From Anaeramoeba flamelloides (taxonomy: Eukaryota > Metamonada > Anaeramoebidae): DNA of 64,000 nt. The DNA lies in assembly GCA_027625915.1 (NCBI GenBank), contig JANTQA010000020.1, positions 744,001-808,000 on the forward strand. The letters are read 5' to 3'. The first letter of the stretch is position 1, and every line of letters begins with the position of its first letter. Below are positions 1 to 12,045 of this stretch, piece after piece. The notes under the pieces were generated by a model. That model had not been told where the DNA came from. It worked only from the letters and a program-made list of their open reading frames with translations, and did no database searches. The translations under genes were made by a program, and so were the position numbers.

Positions 1-105
1 TGATCCAATTTATTTAACTAGAATTTGAATTTTGTATTTTAATTTGTAATTTTATTGTACCCTCAATTTATGTTGAAAGCTTTTGTGTTGAATGTAGATT
101 TGACG
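1..105. repeat. MITE-A, right half, cut by window edge
   Basis: Right half of the ~195-bp palindromic element described at 239-435. It shares the central TTTATTT-ACTAGAAT stretch, the TTAATTTG-AATTTT block and the GTTGAAAG-TTTGTG end. Diverged, so an old copy. Confidence 0.6.
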
Positions 106-238
106 TTATATTTATTGAGTTAATCTTTTAAATGGAAATTAAAAAAAATGAAAAAAAAATTACTTCAAGAGGATTCTAAAGAGTAAATTATTAAATATTA
201 AAATACTTTTATTTTGTTTATAGTCATCAGATTTGGTA

Positions 239-435
239 CAATCAGTTTCACTTTTAAGGCACAAACTTTCAACGAAATGTAAGACACAATAAAATCTCAA
301 ATTAAGGCATATAATTTGTAATTATTTTTTTTCACAATTTATTTTACTAGAATCTTAATTTTGTGCCTTAATTTGAGATTATTATTGTACCTTAAATTTG
401 GTTGAAAGTTTGTGCCTTAAAAGTGGAACTGACTA
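239..435. repeat. MITE-A copy, palindromic, TA target duplication
   Basis: A 197-bp element that is almost an inverted repeat of itself. The left end reads CAGTTTCACTTTTAAGGCAC and the right end is its near reverse complement (GTGCCTTAAAAGTGGAACTG). It is flanked by TA on both sides (237-238 and 436-437), as expected for a Tc1/mariner-type non-autonomous element. It has no coding capacity. Better copies lie at 14497-14690 and 34415-34609. Confidence 0.8.
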
Positions 436-1734
436 TAAATAATTAAAAATAAATATATACCTTAATTATGAATTTTCACTAGTGATCAATTAGTAAAAAA
501 TCTAATAATTTATTATTCGATAATATATAAATGATTTTTTTAGAGAAATTTAAACTATATACCACCTGTATCCTTTTTAAATTCAATCACAACATAATTT
601 GGTTTTAAGACTAATCTATTTTATATTAATTACTTAATAGAAAGAATAAAAATTTCAATTAACGATTTCTGGCATTTAAGAGAATGAAAAAAAAAATTTC
701 ATATCTGTAATCATGATGTAAATAGCAAAGATCTTTATTTTAAATTTTTAAGAAGAAAAATGCCTTTATCTGCCAAAAAAAAAAAAAAAATGGTAAATAA
801 TTTTCACTTCCCTTTCGTTTCACCTTTACCATAAAGAGATTAAAAATAATCCTAACCAAATAACTTCAAAAGAACTATTTTAAAAAAATAAATATAGAAA
901 ATAAAGTATATATTTTTACCAATTTATTATATAATTATCAGAATTTTTTTTCAAAATATTAATTCAAGATTAGATAACCTCAACAGTTCCTATGTTAATT
1001 TAAATACATTTATGACAAAATAAAAACTTATCTACAATAAAAAAGATTTTTTATGGTTTGCTGTAGAGATTTTTTATTAATTAAAAGAAGAATTGCACTA
1101 TAAAAAACATTCGATTTACAAATTTGAAACATTTACAGATCATTATTTTACAAGTAATGTTTATTTGAATAGTCAAATTTAAGGACTATTCAAATTTTAT
1201 GGCTAGTGAATACTATTTTACCGCCTAGTAACTTATTTATAGACTTAAAAGAAAAGTGATCTCAGTGATCTTGCTAACTTGAAAAATTTAAGTTTTTTTT
1301 GCAGAATTTTAAGTTCGGCAAATTAAAAATTCCCTTCGTCAAATCCAAATTATTCTCACAAATTTTGAAGAAAAAAATTTCATTAGGAAAATATCACTCC
1401 ACTTTCTTTTCAAGTATTTTAGAGTATAGCGAGAGAGTATAAATATACTTGAAAAGAAAGTGGAGTGGCAGTTTCTTAATATAAAAAAAAAATAGCTTTT
1501 TATTTTTGCCTTGTTTTGTTGGGAAAATTCAAAAAGTTTTTTGGTCAAAAAAAGATTAACAAGCAAAATCTAAAAAAACCCAAAAATTGCAATATTTTGA
1601 CTTTTCCTCAATTCCTTGTCTTTTAAAGCTTTTTTTCTGTTTATATCATTTTATTTCAACCCTCACTAAGTATAAAATTCGAATAGTCCTTAAGGTTATA
1701 AGAAAAAAAACTTTCATGAAATAAAGTTTAACAA
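436..1734. other. Non-coding A/T-rich stretch upstream of first Stealth gene
   Basis: No reading frame with coding character on either strand. The only distinct structure is the hairpin at 1395-1467. Confidence 0.6.
1395..1467. repeat. Perfect 22-bp inverted repeat (hairpin)
   Basis: Bases 1395-1416 (CACTCCACTTTCTTTTCAAG then TA) are exactly the reverse complement of 1446-1467, separated by a 29-nt loop. The stem is G+C-richer than its surroundings. No repeat family was recognised. It could be a terminator-like RNA hairpin, a small element or a structured RNA. Confidence 0.7.
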
Positions 1735-2105
1735 GATTTAAAAAGGGTTCCCTTAAAAGAACTGATAACGAATCATAAAATCAATCAAAGAAGAAACCAA
1801 TTAACTTTAAAGAATAATCCATTATATTGTTATCACAAAAATCAACAAGTACAATAAAAATCTACTTGGTTATCAAATTGGATTAGTGTTTTTTAAGATC
1901 GTAAAAATAGTCAATTTTTTTCAACAAATTTTGAATAACTGATCAACCAAATGAAAACCAAATACCAAAAGATATCCTAAAAAGCTCTTATTGTGAAGAA
2001 TACTTCATTTTGTCTTTTAGTCCTTTAATTTTCTGATATTAATCGATCTTACTTTCAGTCTCCAAGTTCGACTAAGTTTCCCAATTAAAAATCGTGTTTT
2101 TTCTT
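1735..2105. repeat. MITE-B copy upstream of first Stealth gene
   Basis: About 370 bp matching the interior and right end of the element at 55462-55857: the shared blocks AGAAGAAACCAATTAACTT, AATAATCCATTATATT, AAAAATAGTCAATTTTTT and a right end of the form TTCCCAAT-AAAAA-CGTG. Its right end lies about 230 bp before the Stealth start codon, so it could contribute promoter sequence. That is inference only. Confidence 0.6.
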
Positions 2106-2331
2106 TTTTTTTTTTACCTAAAAGTAATAATAAACCTTAAAGTTTATAATGTTTATTTTGATCTTGTGTTTGACAAAAATACATAAATTCATTCTTTTTG
2201 AACTAGTAGTATAATGAAACGATTCTTTCTCACTCTTTTGGATTATAATTTGTTTTTTAAAACAAATAAGTCAGGTTCTAATTTTTATTTTTTGTCCAAA
2301 CTTTCGATTCTTTTTTTCGGGTTTCACAAAA

Positions 2332-3489
2332 ATGTGGAGAACAAATTATAAAAAGTTAATACAGACAGCTACTTTCTTATTTTTTTTTATTTTAATTATT
2401 TCTCAAGCACGATCTTCAGGTTCAAAAGATCGTGAATGTGACAGTGTACTTGAAAAAGAAATAGAGACTCTCAGACAAGAATATAAAGCCTTAAAAAAAG
2501 AATACGTTGAAGTTGACCAAGAGACAAAGGTCTTTGAAATTGAAAAGAGTGTATTATCCAATGAAAGAAACAAGCACAAGTATCAACAAGAGAATGAAAA
2601 AATCGATGTGGTGTTCACGTGGGGAGGCATAATCAAGGACATGGATCTTCGGAATAGGTACAATTATGAATTGCAATTTTCGATAAGATCTGTTCACAAG
2701 TATTTACCGTGGGTGAACAAAATCTATGTGCTAATCAACTCTGACACAGACTACCCCTATTGGATCAAAAGGGAACAATCTGGCAAGATCCTAGTTTACG
2801 ATCGTTGCATGTTGTTCGAAAAATCCGAACATTGCCCAACTTTCAACACGTTTGCAGTCTTTTCTGTGCTTCACAAAATCGAGGGATTATCAAAAAAGTT
2901 TATTCTGATCGACGACGATGTGTTTATTAACCAACCACTTACACCAGATTATTTTTTCACCAAAGAAGATTTCCCTCGTGTATTTCAACCACATGTACGA
3001 TCAAAAATATACAAAGACAATACCGAATTTTCCGAGATCAAACGCCCAGAATACAAATACGCAAGGTTTTCACATCTCCCAAAGCCAATGAGAAAAGATT
3101 TGATTATCAAGTTTCATGAGGAATACCCAGACTATGCCAAGCTTGTCCAATCCCATTTAAAAAGATATAAAAAACTAAGCGAAGAAATTTCGATGATTTA
3201 TTATGAATATTTCTTTGGCCAGGGTTGCTTGAAACCCGAGGAGAAAATAGATTCGAAATTTTACCAAATACCCCACAAGCATCCTGAAGATATTACACAG
3301 GAATTTGAGGATCTTTATGAACATTTCTCAACAAGGAATATCAAAACCTTTAATTGTAATGACGATTACTCAACCGATGAGGAATTATATCCCAAACAAC
3401 GAAAAGTATTATGGGATTTTTATATGAAATTGTATCCTGAAACACCAGACTATGAAATTCCTAATCCCGATCATGTGAATTATTCTTAA
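2332..3489 (+). CDS. Stealth-family phosphotransferase (copy 1)
   Basis: Single exon, 385 residues. Residues ~9-26 form an uncleaved signal anchor (type II membrane protein, probably Golgi/secretory), followed by a charged coiled-coil stem to ~88. The Stealth conserved regions follow: CR1 at 91-97 (IDVVFTW); CR2 ~107-208 with the YNYELQFSIRSVHKYLPWV block and the ILIDDDVF acidic motif (184-186 DDD); CR3 ~227-290 (FSHLPKPMRKDL, then RYKKLSEEISMIYYEYF); CR4 near NCNDDY (341-346). The family transfers hexose- or hexosamine-1-phosphate to glycans; animal GlcNAc-1-phosphotransferase alpha/beta and bacterial capsule enzymes belong to it. Donor and acceptor cannot be read from the sequence. The ATG at 2332 opens directly into the membrane anchor. 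A paralogue lies 4.1 kb downstream at 7581-8783. Confidence 0.85.
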   Translation: MWRTNYKKLIQTATFLFFFILIISQARSSGSKDRECDSVLEKEIETLRQEYKALKKEYVEVDQETKVFEIEKSVLSNERNKHKYQQENEKIDVVFTWGGIIKDMDLRNRYNYELQFSIRSVHKYLPWVNKIYVLINSDTDYPYWIKREQSGKILVYDRCMLFEKSEHCPTFNTFAVFSVLHKIEGLSKKFILIDDDVFINQPLTPDYFFTKEDFPRVFQPHVRSKIYKDNTEFSEIKRPEYKYARFSHLPKPMRKDLIIKFHEEYPDYAKLVQSHLKRYKKLSEEISMIYYEYFFGQGCLKPEEKIDSKFYQIPHKHPEDITQEFEDLYEHFSTRNIKTFNCNDDYSTDEELYPKQRKVLWDFYMKLYPETPDYEIPNPDHVNYS

Positions 3490-4420
3490 ATCTTGAACAA
3501 AATATGATCCTTCTGATATTTATCTTTTCCAAAAAAAAAAAACGAAAGTTTTGAAATATTTTCCGAAATTCCTTATCTGTTTCTTGATTCTAACAATCAA
3601 ATTGTGGAAATTAAGGTATTTTCTTGAAATTATTTTTGTTTAATAAATTTTTATGAAGGTAAATATAAAAAATATTCTAGTCCATAAAACTTTAAATAAA
3701 AAAAAAACAATTTTTTTTTTTCTTTTGGGCTTATTTTACTTTTTCTTATTAAATTTTAGGGGGGTTATTTTTTACAAAATTCTGTAAAATTTATCAAAAA
3801 TGGAATACAAAAAATTGAAAACAAAGAAGAAAACTCTTTATTTATTATTGAGAATCTTTTTATAGTGATTTTATACCCCTTGCCAAAAACTTAACAATAG
3901 TAGTTTTTTTTTAATTTGAACAGACACATAATATTATTATTTTTTTATTTTAATATTAGAATTATTTTACTCGCTTTTTTTTTTTTTTTTTTAAAATTTA
4001 TCTTGAATGACACATTTGTATGGATAATAATTATACGAAAAAGTGGAAGAATAAAGAAGAAGTGTTAGTAGAAAATCATTTGTTGAAAAATCAATTTGAC
4101 CCAAAAATATACAATAAAGAGAAAATAACAACAGATAGAGTAATTTTATGTAATTCTGATATCCTAGTTTTACTATTATTTCCAGAAACACCGTGATCAC
4201 ATAGAAAATGATTGAAATATTTGGTGATATCTAAATTATTTATTTTTTTTTGCTAATTTATAAGCTTTTTGATTTTTTTTTAAATATATAGCTTAAGAGA
4301 ATTTGTTTAAATCATTTACAAAATTAATCTAGTTTTATAATAAAAGTTCAAATCTTTCTTTTTAATGTACTATTATTGTTTTTCCATGATATTATTAATT
4401 AGGGTTATTTTCAAATTATA

Positions 4421-4610
4421 GCAAGTTCTACTTTTATGCTACAAACTTTGAAATAAATTTAAGGCATAAATAAATCTAAATTTTAACGCATTAATTCGGT
4501 TTCAATTATAAAAATCACCAAATATTTAAATTCTAAAAAATGTATATTAATTTGGAATTTCGAAGTGTATTAATTTTCCTTGAATGTTTGTGTCTTAACC
4601 GTGTAAATAC
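4421..4610. repeat. MITE-A copy, strongly decayed
   Basis: Recognisable by its ends (AAGTTCTACTTTTATGC on the left, TTTGTGTCTTAACCGTG on the right) and its palindromic layout. Several interior segments have diverged. Confidence 0.5.
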
Positions 4611-5400
4611 CATAAAAAAAATAAAATCTTGGTTGGATCTTAAAAAATATTTTTTAAATATCAAGAAAAGATTATTTTCAAAATAAAAAATTTTTCAGAA
4701 TTAAAAACTTTTGAATAGTTTTACTATTGTTACAAAGTGTGGGTTTAACCTTTCAATATATTTCGGATATGGAAGGAAATAAAAATAATTTGTTAAAAGA
4801 CAGTTTTTACTTTTATTAAAATATAAAACATTCTCAAAAGTTTTTATTCTTGCAAAATCAAAATAAAAAAAAGATACTGACTTTTATCAAATGACTGTAT
4901 ACTATCCGAAAAACCTGAAATTCTGTTAATTGTGCAATAAAAAAATATAAAAATTTCCTTTAACTATCCAAAAAAATCTCCCTAGAATTTAAATAAGTCA
5001 ACAAAATTACAAATTCTCAAAAAAGAAAATGAAGAATTTAAGCTTCTAGAAGATTATTAAAAATTTGAAGAGTCACTTGATTTATACTATTATTTTCAAA
5101 TTAAAAAATGAAAATTTTTAGTTCAAGTTCTCAAAATATTTTGTTTAATTAGTAGAACAAAACTCGAAAATATTTAACTAATGCTTGAGAAATAAATTTT
5201 TTATAAATTTAATTATACTACCATATTGGAATATATGACAAAATTTTTACTCTTTTATTTTAGATTGTAATAGTAATAATTAATATAAATATTGAAAATT
5301 GAATAAAAATTTTAATTTATTAATTGGAAAACAACAATATGTCAATTTTTTCGAAAGCTGAATGAAAATTATATTCAATTTATTTTATATAAAAAAAAAA

Positions 5401-5475
5401 GTAATATATAACGGGGATTTGGACTGTATCTTACAGACTACTTTGGAATGAGTAACATTCCTAGAACCTTCTTTT
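5401..5475 (+). other. Short coding-like island, unidentified
   Basis: A G+C-richer patch in a long desert. One plus-strand frame is free of stops for about 25 codons and has protein-like composition (GLYLTDYFGMSNIPRTFFFG). There is no start codon and the flanks are closed by stops. It may be an exon of a lost gene. I recognise no family. Confidence 0.2.
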
Positions 5476-7580
5476 TCGGTAGTGGATAAATTGAGAAAAA
5501 GTAAGCGATATTTGTTCCAAAAATAAAAGTAAAAAAAATTTTCTTATAATCCCTAAAAAAACAATTCCATAAGATCAAGGTCATATTTCTAAAGCTTCCC
5601 ATCATGTTAATTAATCAGTTTGATATATAATTTTCCTTTCTTTTCTTCTGTGATGATTTCTTTTCTTGTTTTTTTTTTTTCTTATCTTAAATTTTTGGAA
5701 AGTTAAGGGAGTAGTTGCAGTAAAGGATAATTTTTCACTTTTTTGCAATTTTGAGGAGGATCAGAAAAAAACATTTTTTACTTTGGTTAACTTATTGATT
5801 TTTATTATTTAAAGTACTTCATTCATTAGATTTTTTAATTATTTTTTTCAAAGTCTCAAAGAAATTACCAGAATAGACTGCTGAGTTGAATTGATTAAAA
5901 TAATGTTTTAAATCTTGAATATATTATCTTTTCTCCTTATCTCAATATTCTATTGTGACATTTCAATTTTTTTATTTTTTATTTTTTCATAATTTTTGAA
6001 TTTTTTTAATCATATCAACAAAATTTAATAAGAAAGATTTTTTTCTCAGTGGCATTTTGAATAAATGGATTTTGTTTATAAATGAACAATAAAATTTTAA
6101 TTGAGAGAACCACAAAAGGAAATTGGAATTGGGCCTAAACAACTAAAAGGATTCAAAAAAAAAATATAATAATCCCAAAACATTTCTGGTTAGGGTTTTA
6201 AACACTTGGGTTTGAGGTGATTGGAGAAGTATATATGATTATATTCTATCAAATTTTAAAACTACAAAATAGTATAAGTTTTATTCTAAGAATCTAAAAA
6301 TATCTTCTCACCCAAAAAATATTTATTTAAAAAAAAAAAAATCGAACCAATTTTATCTCTTTTTTTTGTTTTTTTTTTATAGTTTAACATTACTCAAAAA
6401 ATAATATCAAATAATTTTTTAAAAAACATTTTAAGAGAATGTATCATCATATGCCACCAAAATAAAATACTCTTTTCTCATCTCTCTCAAATTTTTATCA
6501 CGTCTTATGGTGTAGCAATTCCCTTAAAGTAAAATTTTGTTCCTTTTATTGAAGAATTATCAAAAATAAATCCACCATGGGTGACTTGCAGTTCAATGAG
6601 TTAGTGAATTAAATTCATTCTCTCTTCAGATCCTTTTCTTATCTTTTTCTATATTTTGTAACATCCAAAAATAAAAACAAAAGTTATGTGGGTTTAGCAA
6701 TTTGAAAAAAGTGAGTAACTTTTTTTTTATTTTGATTTTGAAAGAATAAAAACATTGGAGAATGTTTTCTGTTTTAAGAAAATTGAAAACTTTCTTTTAG
6801 CAAATTACTTTCTTTTAGCAAATTACTTTCTTTTCCTCTCATCTCTGAGACATATTTAAAGGTTGAATTCTTAGTTATTAAAAATAGAAAACTTGTGATA
6901 ATGTGTTTTACTTGGAAAGGTTGTTCCTTTTTTCAAACAAAAAACCTGATGAAAAAAATGGTAAAAATTTAATGGCTTTTTGTTCACAGTTATATTATTT
7001 TCTTAATTTTTTTAAGACTTTTATCTTAAATAAGACTCAAAAACATTCTTCTAATCCAATAGAAATCGTCTACTTTTCTGTTGTTGTTTTTTTCAGATCT
7101 ATTAACACATCACTAGAAGAAAATTTCATTTGTTTTTTTTTGAAGAATTCAGAGATTACTGGTTTTTGAAAAAAAATTTGGTAAAATTTATTACTGGATT
7201 TTCCCTTTTTTTTTTCCAAATAAATTGATTCGACTTTATTAGAATTTGTGTTCTCAATTATTTTGGTTTCTGCCTTTTTTTGTGTCTGGGAGTAGTTTTT
7301 TCTCGAACCAATATTTCTAACGAAAATAATATTAAACGAATTAAAAAAGGTTATCAGCTACTTTATTTTTCTCTGAACTAAAAAGGTCACCAATACAACA
7401 CGAAATTTCAATGCAATAATACGGAAACAAAAAAGATTCGTTTTTGGAAACGATGCTGTTGATAAGCAGAAAATAAAAAGAATTTCATTTTTGTTATAAA
7501 CTTTTTTACAAGTGATAATACTTTCAAATTTGATAATCAAAAAACAAAAACAGATTTTTTTTTCTTTAAATTTGTAAAGT

Positions 7581-8783
7581 ATGGAATTGAGTTATAAAAG
7601 GTTAATTGTAATACTTGCGATGGTGTTACTTTTTGTTTTAGTTTTTTACCAAGGTGGCACAATTTCTAATGTAAGAAACAGCAAAAATAGCGTAGTTCCC
7701 TGTAAAGAAGATGAAACCTTCATAAATGAAAAAAGAGGATTTGCAAAAGAAAAAGAAGACTTTGAAAAAGAAAAAGACAAATTTGAAAAAAAAAAACAAA
7801 AATTTGAAGAAAAAAAAAAACAATTTCTCGAAGAGAACGACGCTTTCGAAGATCCTGAAGAAGAAGAAGAAGAAGAAGAGGAGGAGAATGAAAAAATCGA
7901 TGTGGTGTTCACCTGGGCTGGCATAATCAAAACAATGAACAATAGGAATAGGTACAATTACGAATTGCAATTTTCGCTGAGGGCTGTTCACAAGTATTTG
8001 CCGTGGGTGAACAAAATCTATGTGCTAATCAACTCTGACACAGACTACCCCTATTGGATCAACAAGGAAAAATCTGGCAAGGTCGTAGTTTACGATCGTT
8101 GTAAAATAATCGAAAAACCCGAACATTGCCCAACTTTAAACACATTTGCAGTCTTTTCTGCACTTGAAAAGATCGAGGGATTATCAAACAAGTTTATTCT
8201 GATCGACGACGATGTGTTTATTAACCAACCACTTACACCAGATTTTTTTTTCAAAGACGATTTCCCTCGTGTTTTACAAAGATACAATAAAATGAAAATA
8301 TACAAAGACAATCGTGAATTCAAAAATATCAAACGCCCAGAATACAAATTCGCAATGTATTCACATCTCCCAAAGCCAATGAGAAAAGATTTGATTGTCA
8401 AGTTTCATGAGGAATATCCAGAATATGCCAAGCTTGTCCAATCTCATCACACAGGAAGATATAAAAAACTAAGTGAGGAATTTTCGATGATTTATTACCA
8501 ATATTTTTATGACAACAAATGGATGAAACCCGAGTCAAGAAACAAATCAGATTTTCACCAAATACCCCACACACACCCTGCAGATATTACAAGGGAATTT
8601 GACAAAATTTATAAACACTTAATATCAAGGAATATCAAAACCTTTAATTGTAATGACGATTACTCAAAAGATCAATCAACATACACGAAACAACGAAAAG
8701 TATTATGGGATTTTTATATGAAGTTGTATCCTGAAACACCAGACTATGAAATTCCTAATCCTGACCATGCGAAATATTCTTAA
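7581..8783 (+). CDS. Stealth-family phosphotransferase (copy 2)
   Basis: Single exon, 400 residues, paralogue of 2332-3489. Signal anchor at ~8-24, then a highly charged coiled-coil stem (repeats of the type FEKEKDKFEKKKQKFEEKKK) ending in an unbroken Glu run (~93-102). From residue 103 onward it is collinear with copy 1: IDVVFTW at 106-112, YNYELQFSLRAVHKYLPWV, ILIDDDVF (DDD 199-201), FSHLP-like CR3 (here YSHLPKPMRKDL) and NCNDDY near the C-terminus. Same expected role: Golgi-type sugar-1-phosphate transfer. The stem shares nothing obvious with copy 1, while the catalytic part is nearly identical over long DNA stretches. An AATAAA six bases after the stop (8789-8794) may serve as poly(A) signal. 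Confidence 0.85.
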   Translation: MELSYKRLIVILAMVLLFVLVFYQGGTISNVRNSKNSVVPCKEDETFINEKRGFAKEKEDFEKEKDKFEKKKQKFEEKKKQFLEENDAFEDPEEEEEEEEEENEKIDVVFTWAGIIKTMNNRNRYNYELQFSLRAVHKYLPWVNKIYVLINSDTDYPYWINKEKSGKVVVYDRCKIIEKPEHCPTLNTFAVFSALEKIEGLSNKFILIDDDVFINQPLTPDFFFKDDFPRVLQRYNKMKIYKDNREFKNIKRPEYKFAMYSHLPKPMRKDLIVKFHEEYPEYAKLVQSHHTGRYKKLSEEFSMIYYQYFYDNKWMKPESRNKSDFHQIPHTHPADITREFDKIYKHLISRNIKTFNCNDDYSKDQSTYTKQRKVLWDFYMKLYPETPDYEIPNPDHAKYS

Positions 8784-8921
8784 TCTTGAATAAATAAAAA
8801 ACTTTTTGGTAATGATCTTTCACTTTTAATCTTACTAAAAACAACAAAAGTTTTGATTTATTTTTTACTTTTGTGAATGTTTTTTGTTAAATTCAAGATT
8901 GGAAAATTTTTACCATTTTTT

Positions 8922-9043
8922 TTATTTTTATTTTTATTTTTATTTTTATTTTTATTTCACAGCTACATTATTTTTATAAAAATAAATTTTTTTTCGAATA
9001 TATATATCTATAGATAGATATAGATATAGATATATATATATTT
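8922..9043. repeat. Microsatellites (TTTTTA)n and TATAGA/TA
   Basis: About six units of TTTTTA at 8922-8956, then a mixed TATAGA/TA repeat at ~9000-9043, just after the second Stealth gene. Confidence 0.85.
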
Positions 9044-11974
9044 ATTCATAACTCAGAATAAATAATAAACATCTAATTCAATTTTCGCCCAAACAAAATT
9101 TGGTTTAAGGGAGTAGTCATTTTTAAAAATAAAATGAAATCTTGTCAAGATCTTCAAAATTTTTTTTTTTGTAATTTGTTTTTCGACTAATGAAATGGAT
9201 GAGTTAGCCTCATTTAAACAATTTATTGATTTGAGTCTCTTTTTTGAAATTTAAAATTTGCATGTTTCCAATATAAAACGAAAAAACTGTAACTTAATAT
9301 TATTTTGTTTAAGAATTAAGTTAATTCTTGAAAATGGGAAAACTTATTTTTCGTTTTATGTTCAAAGTATTGAATTCGAAAGAAAATTTTTTATTTGGTT
9401 TCTTTTTCTTTGATTAATATTTCAATTCAAATCTCAGCCAATAAAACTAAATGAAGTATAGGTGATTCAATAAATGAATATTTGGTAGAATTTTAACTAC
9501 AGTTTATCAATTAAATTGAGATCTATTAAGCAAAAAAAATCTTTTCTTTAATATTATGAAAAAGTTGTTTTTTGGTTTCAAAAAATGAAAAAAAATTGTA
9601 AAAAAATATTCAATTTTGAAAAATTTTTTTAACAAATTGTTTGGACTTATTCACAAGAATCCTTAGAACAATTCAAATCATTTTTGGCAGAAAAAACAAT
9701 GATTTTGAATTTTGAGGATAAAATTAACTAATTCCCAAATAACTTCTAGAAATTTTTTTTTTGAAAAATCGAATTTTGTCTTAATACAAAAACAAAATTT
9801 CAGATTAAAATTTTTACAAGACTTTAAAACTTTGATTATTATAACTACTATTCTTAAAAAAATAAAATTATTTTTTAATCCGTTAAATATGTCATTTTTT
9901 TGGTTAACCAAAATTTTTATCTCAAAAAAGAAAAAAAATCTTTATATTGATATTATTGGTAACAAAGAAATGTTATTGGATAATAATGATCAAAATTGCA
10001 ATAAACAGGGTAAAAAATAGATAAATTATGAGAAAAAAAAAAGAATTTAATAGTTTTCTTTTTCAGAATAAATGGAAAAAAAAAATTGATCTTACTAAAC
10101 TACTATTCTTTTATGGCTTTCTTAGTCGATCAGAATTTTTTGACACTTGGCATCTACAAAATTTGTAAGTAGAGAATACCACCAATAACATATTAAAAAA
10201 TTATACCTTGTTATCATAGAAGACTAGTTCATTAATATTTATTATTGATTGGACATGGAGGTATCAATTCAAATGATTATTAGAAATTATTGTTGATTTA
10301 AAAAATTAAGATTTTTGTTTAAAGAAGAAGCAAATACACCTTTTAATACAATGTCATAGTGGGTCTATGCACATATTTCGGATAACCATCAATTAGAGAT
10401 TTTTTTTGAAAGATTTATCATTGATTAAGTAAAGATCTTTCCCCAAAAAGTAAGTAGCCTATTTTCCCAATTTTTTTTGTTTTTTACCGAAATTTAGGGA
10501 TATTTTGAAAAAATATTAAAAATTAATTATAATCTTCAATTATACAAGAAAGAAAAAAAAAAATGAAAAAAAGTTTGTTTTAATTTATTCTTAAGCAAAT
10601 GAATCAATCTTTTAATCAATTTTAGAAAAATAATATTAATATTTAATATAAAACACTTTACTATTTAGATTTTCAGTAATATAAAAAATGAAATCTTAAT
10701 TTGGGGAGTGGATAAAGTTAATTTAGAAACTAAACGATTTTTCAAAATTTTTGACTCAGCCTTGGAATGTTAATGGAAGTTTTTTTGAGGGTTTATTCAA
10801 TATTCTTATCAAAAAAATATTTTCAATTTTTTAGATCAGAATCATTTTTTATATTTTTGCAAATTTTTGTTTTGTTTTTTCAAATTTTTTTTTCTTATTC
10901 TTTTTTTTTTTTTTTCTTTTCTTTAACTTTGAAAATTTTTTATTTTTTTTTTTTTTTTTTTTTATGAAAGGGAGTTGTAGAAAAAAAAAAAAAAGATCTT
11001 CGAAAAGACAAATAACCACTAAGAAAATTTCGAATATGTAATGTCTTTTAACATGACTTTAATTATAAGCAAAAAATCTTCTTGTCAACTTTTTTTCCAG
11101 CGATAGTTCAGTAACAAAAAATCCATAATGCTTATTTCAAAAATTGTGACTCACCTTTTTTGTGTTTTTGGTTTTATTTTTTTTTAATTTTGAAAATATC
11201 AATTTTTAATATATGTAGAATGACTAAAAGGTGAATCTATAATCAGATTTAATTTTGAGTTATTCTTGAATAATAAAGGATATAAAATCTTTTTCAAACA
11301 AAAGGATACACCTCTCAAATCATCAATACTATTGATTTTTATTGTTAATAAGATAATTACTTATTGGTGATTTTCATTTTAATTATTCATTTTTTATTTA
11401 TTTATGGATATTGAAGAGTTGGAAGAAAAAACAAGATAAGAAGATACCAATTTGAAACCAATCTGTCAGTATAAAAAGGAAATAGTTTAAGTTTGATTTA
11501 GAATGAGCTAGATATAGGAATTAAGAAAGACCTTTATTGGATTTATGTACGGAAAAAAGAAAAATGAAAAGAAAAAAAAATATATATTCCAACTAAATAC
11601 CCAGATGAATTATGGCTTTATATGTAAAAAAAGAGACTTGAAAGAACAAAAGTTTGAAATGTAAAGAGTTATCAATAAAATATAAAGAACTTTTCCCCAA
11701 TTCGCCTTGTTCAACGATTTTAATTGATTTTATATTTTTTTTTTTCCTCTACAATTTACAAAATGGGATTTCTTATTTAAAAAAAATTACATATCAATTT
11801 TTAAAATATTTAATTGTAATTTTCATTTTTATGTTTTATTGAGTTTTAAAGATTCAGTTGAGTGTTTTTTGTTTTAAAGAGTTTCTTATATTTTAGAATT
11901 ATACCAAAATTAATTTGATTCAATTATGAATAATTCTTGAAATTCTATCTGAACTTTTATTTGAAAAGGAGTTT

Positions 11975-12012
<38 letters not shown>

Positions 12013-12013
12013 G

Positions 12014-12045
<32 letters not shown>
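11975..12045. repeat. Compound microsatellite (AT)n-(GATA)n
   Basis: Pure AT repeat to ~12009 followed by about eight GATA units. It is the longest short-period repeat in the window. Confidence 0.95.

Larger units (their letters stand above)
3490..7580. other. Intergenic desert between Stealth paralogues
   Basis: A/T-rich with long homopolymers. It holds a decayed MITE-A copy (4421-4610) and a G+C-richer island near 5400. A stop-free stretch at 6903-7169 begins at GTG, lacks conserved features and is of a length expected by chance at this base composition. Confidence 0.6.

Noticed and set aside
6903-7169. 88-codon plus-strand frame before the second Stealth gene
   Set aside because: Starts at GTG, has no conserved features, and a few frames of this length are expected by chance at this A+T content. 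A splice-like GTAAAA...TTTCAG pair inside it does not join in a useful phase.
7638-7991. Phe-rich open frames antisense to the second Stealth gene
   Set aside because: Mirror of the Lys/Glu-rich stem codons (AAA/GAA read as TTT/TTC); no independent coding signal.
10767-10967. Poly-Phe frame
   Set aside because: Generated by T homopolymers.
11975-12045. Direct repeats as a possible CRISPR array
   Set aside because: Simple 2- and 4-base repeats without spacers in a eukaryotic sequence.
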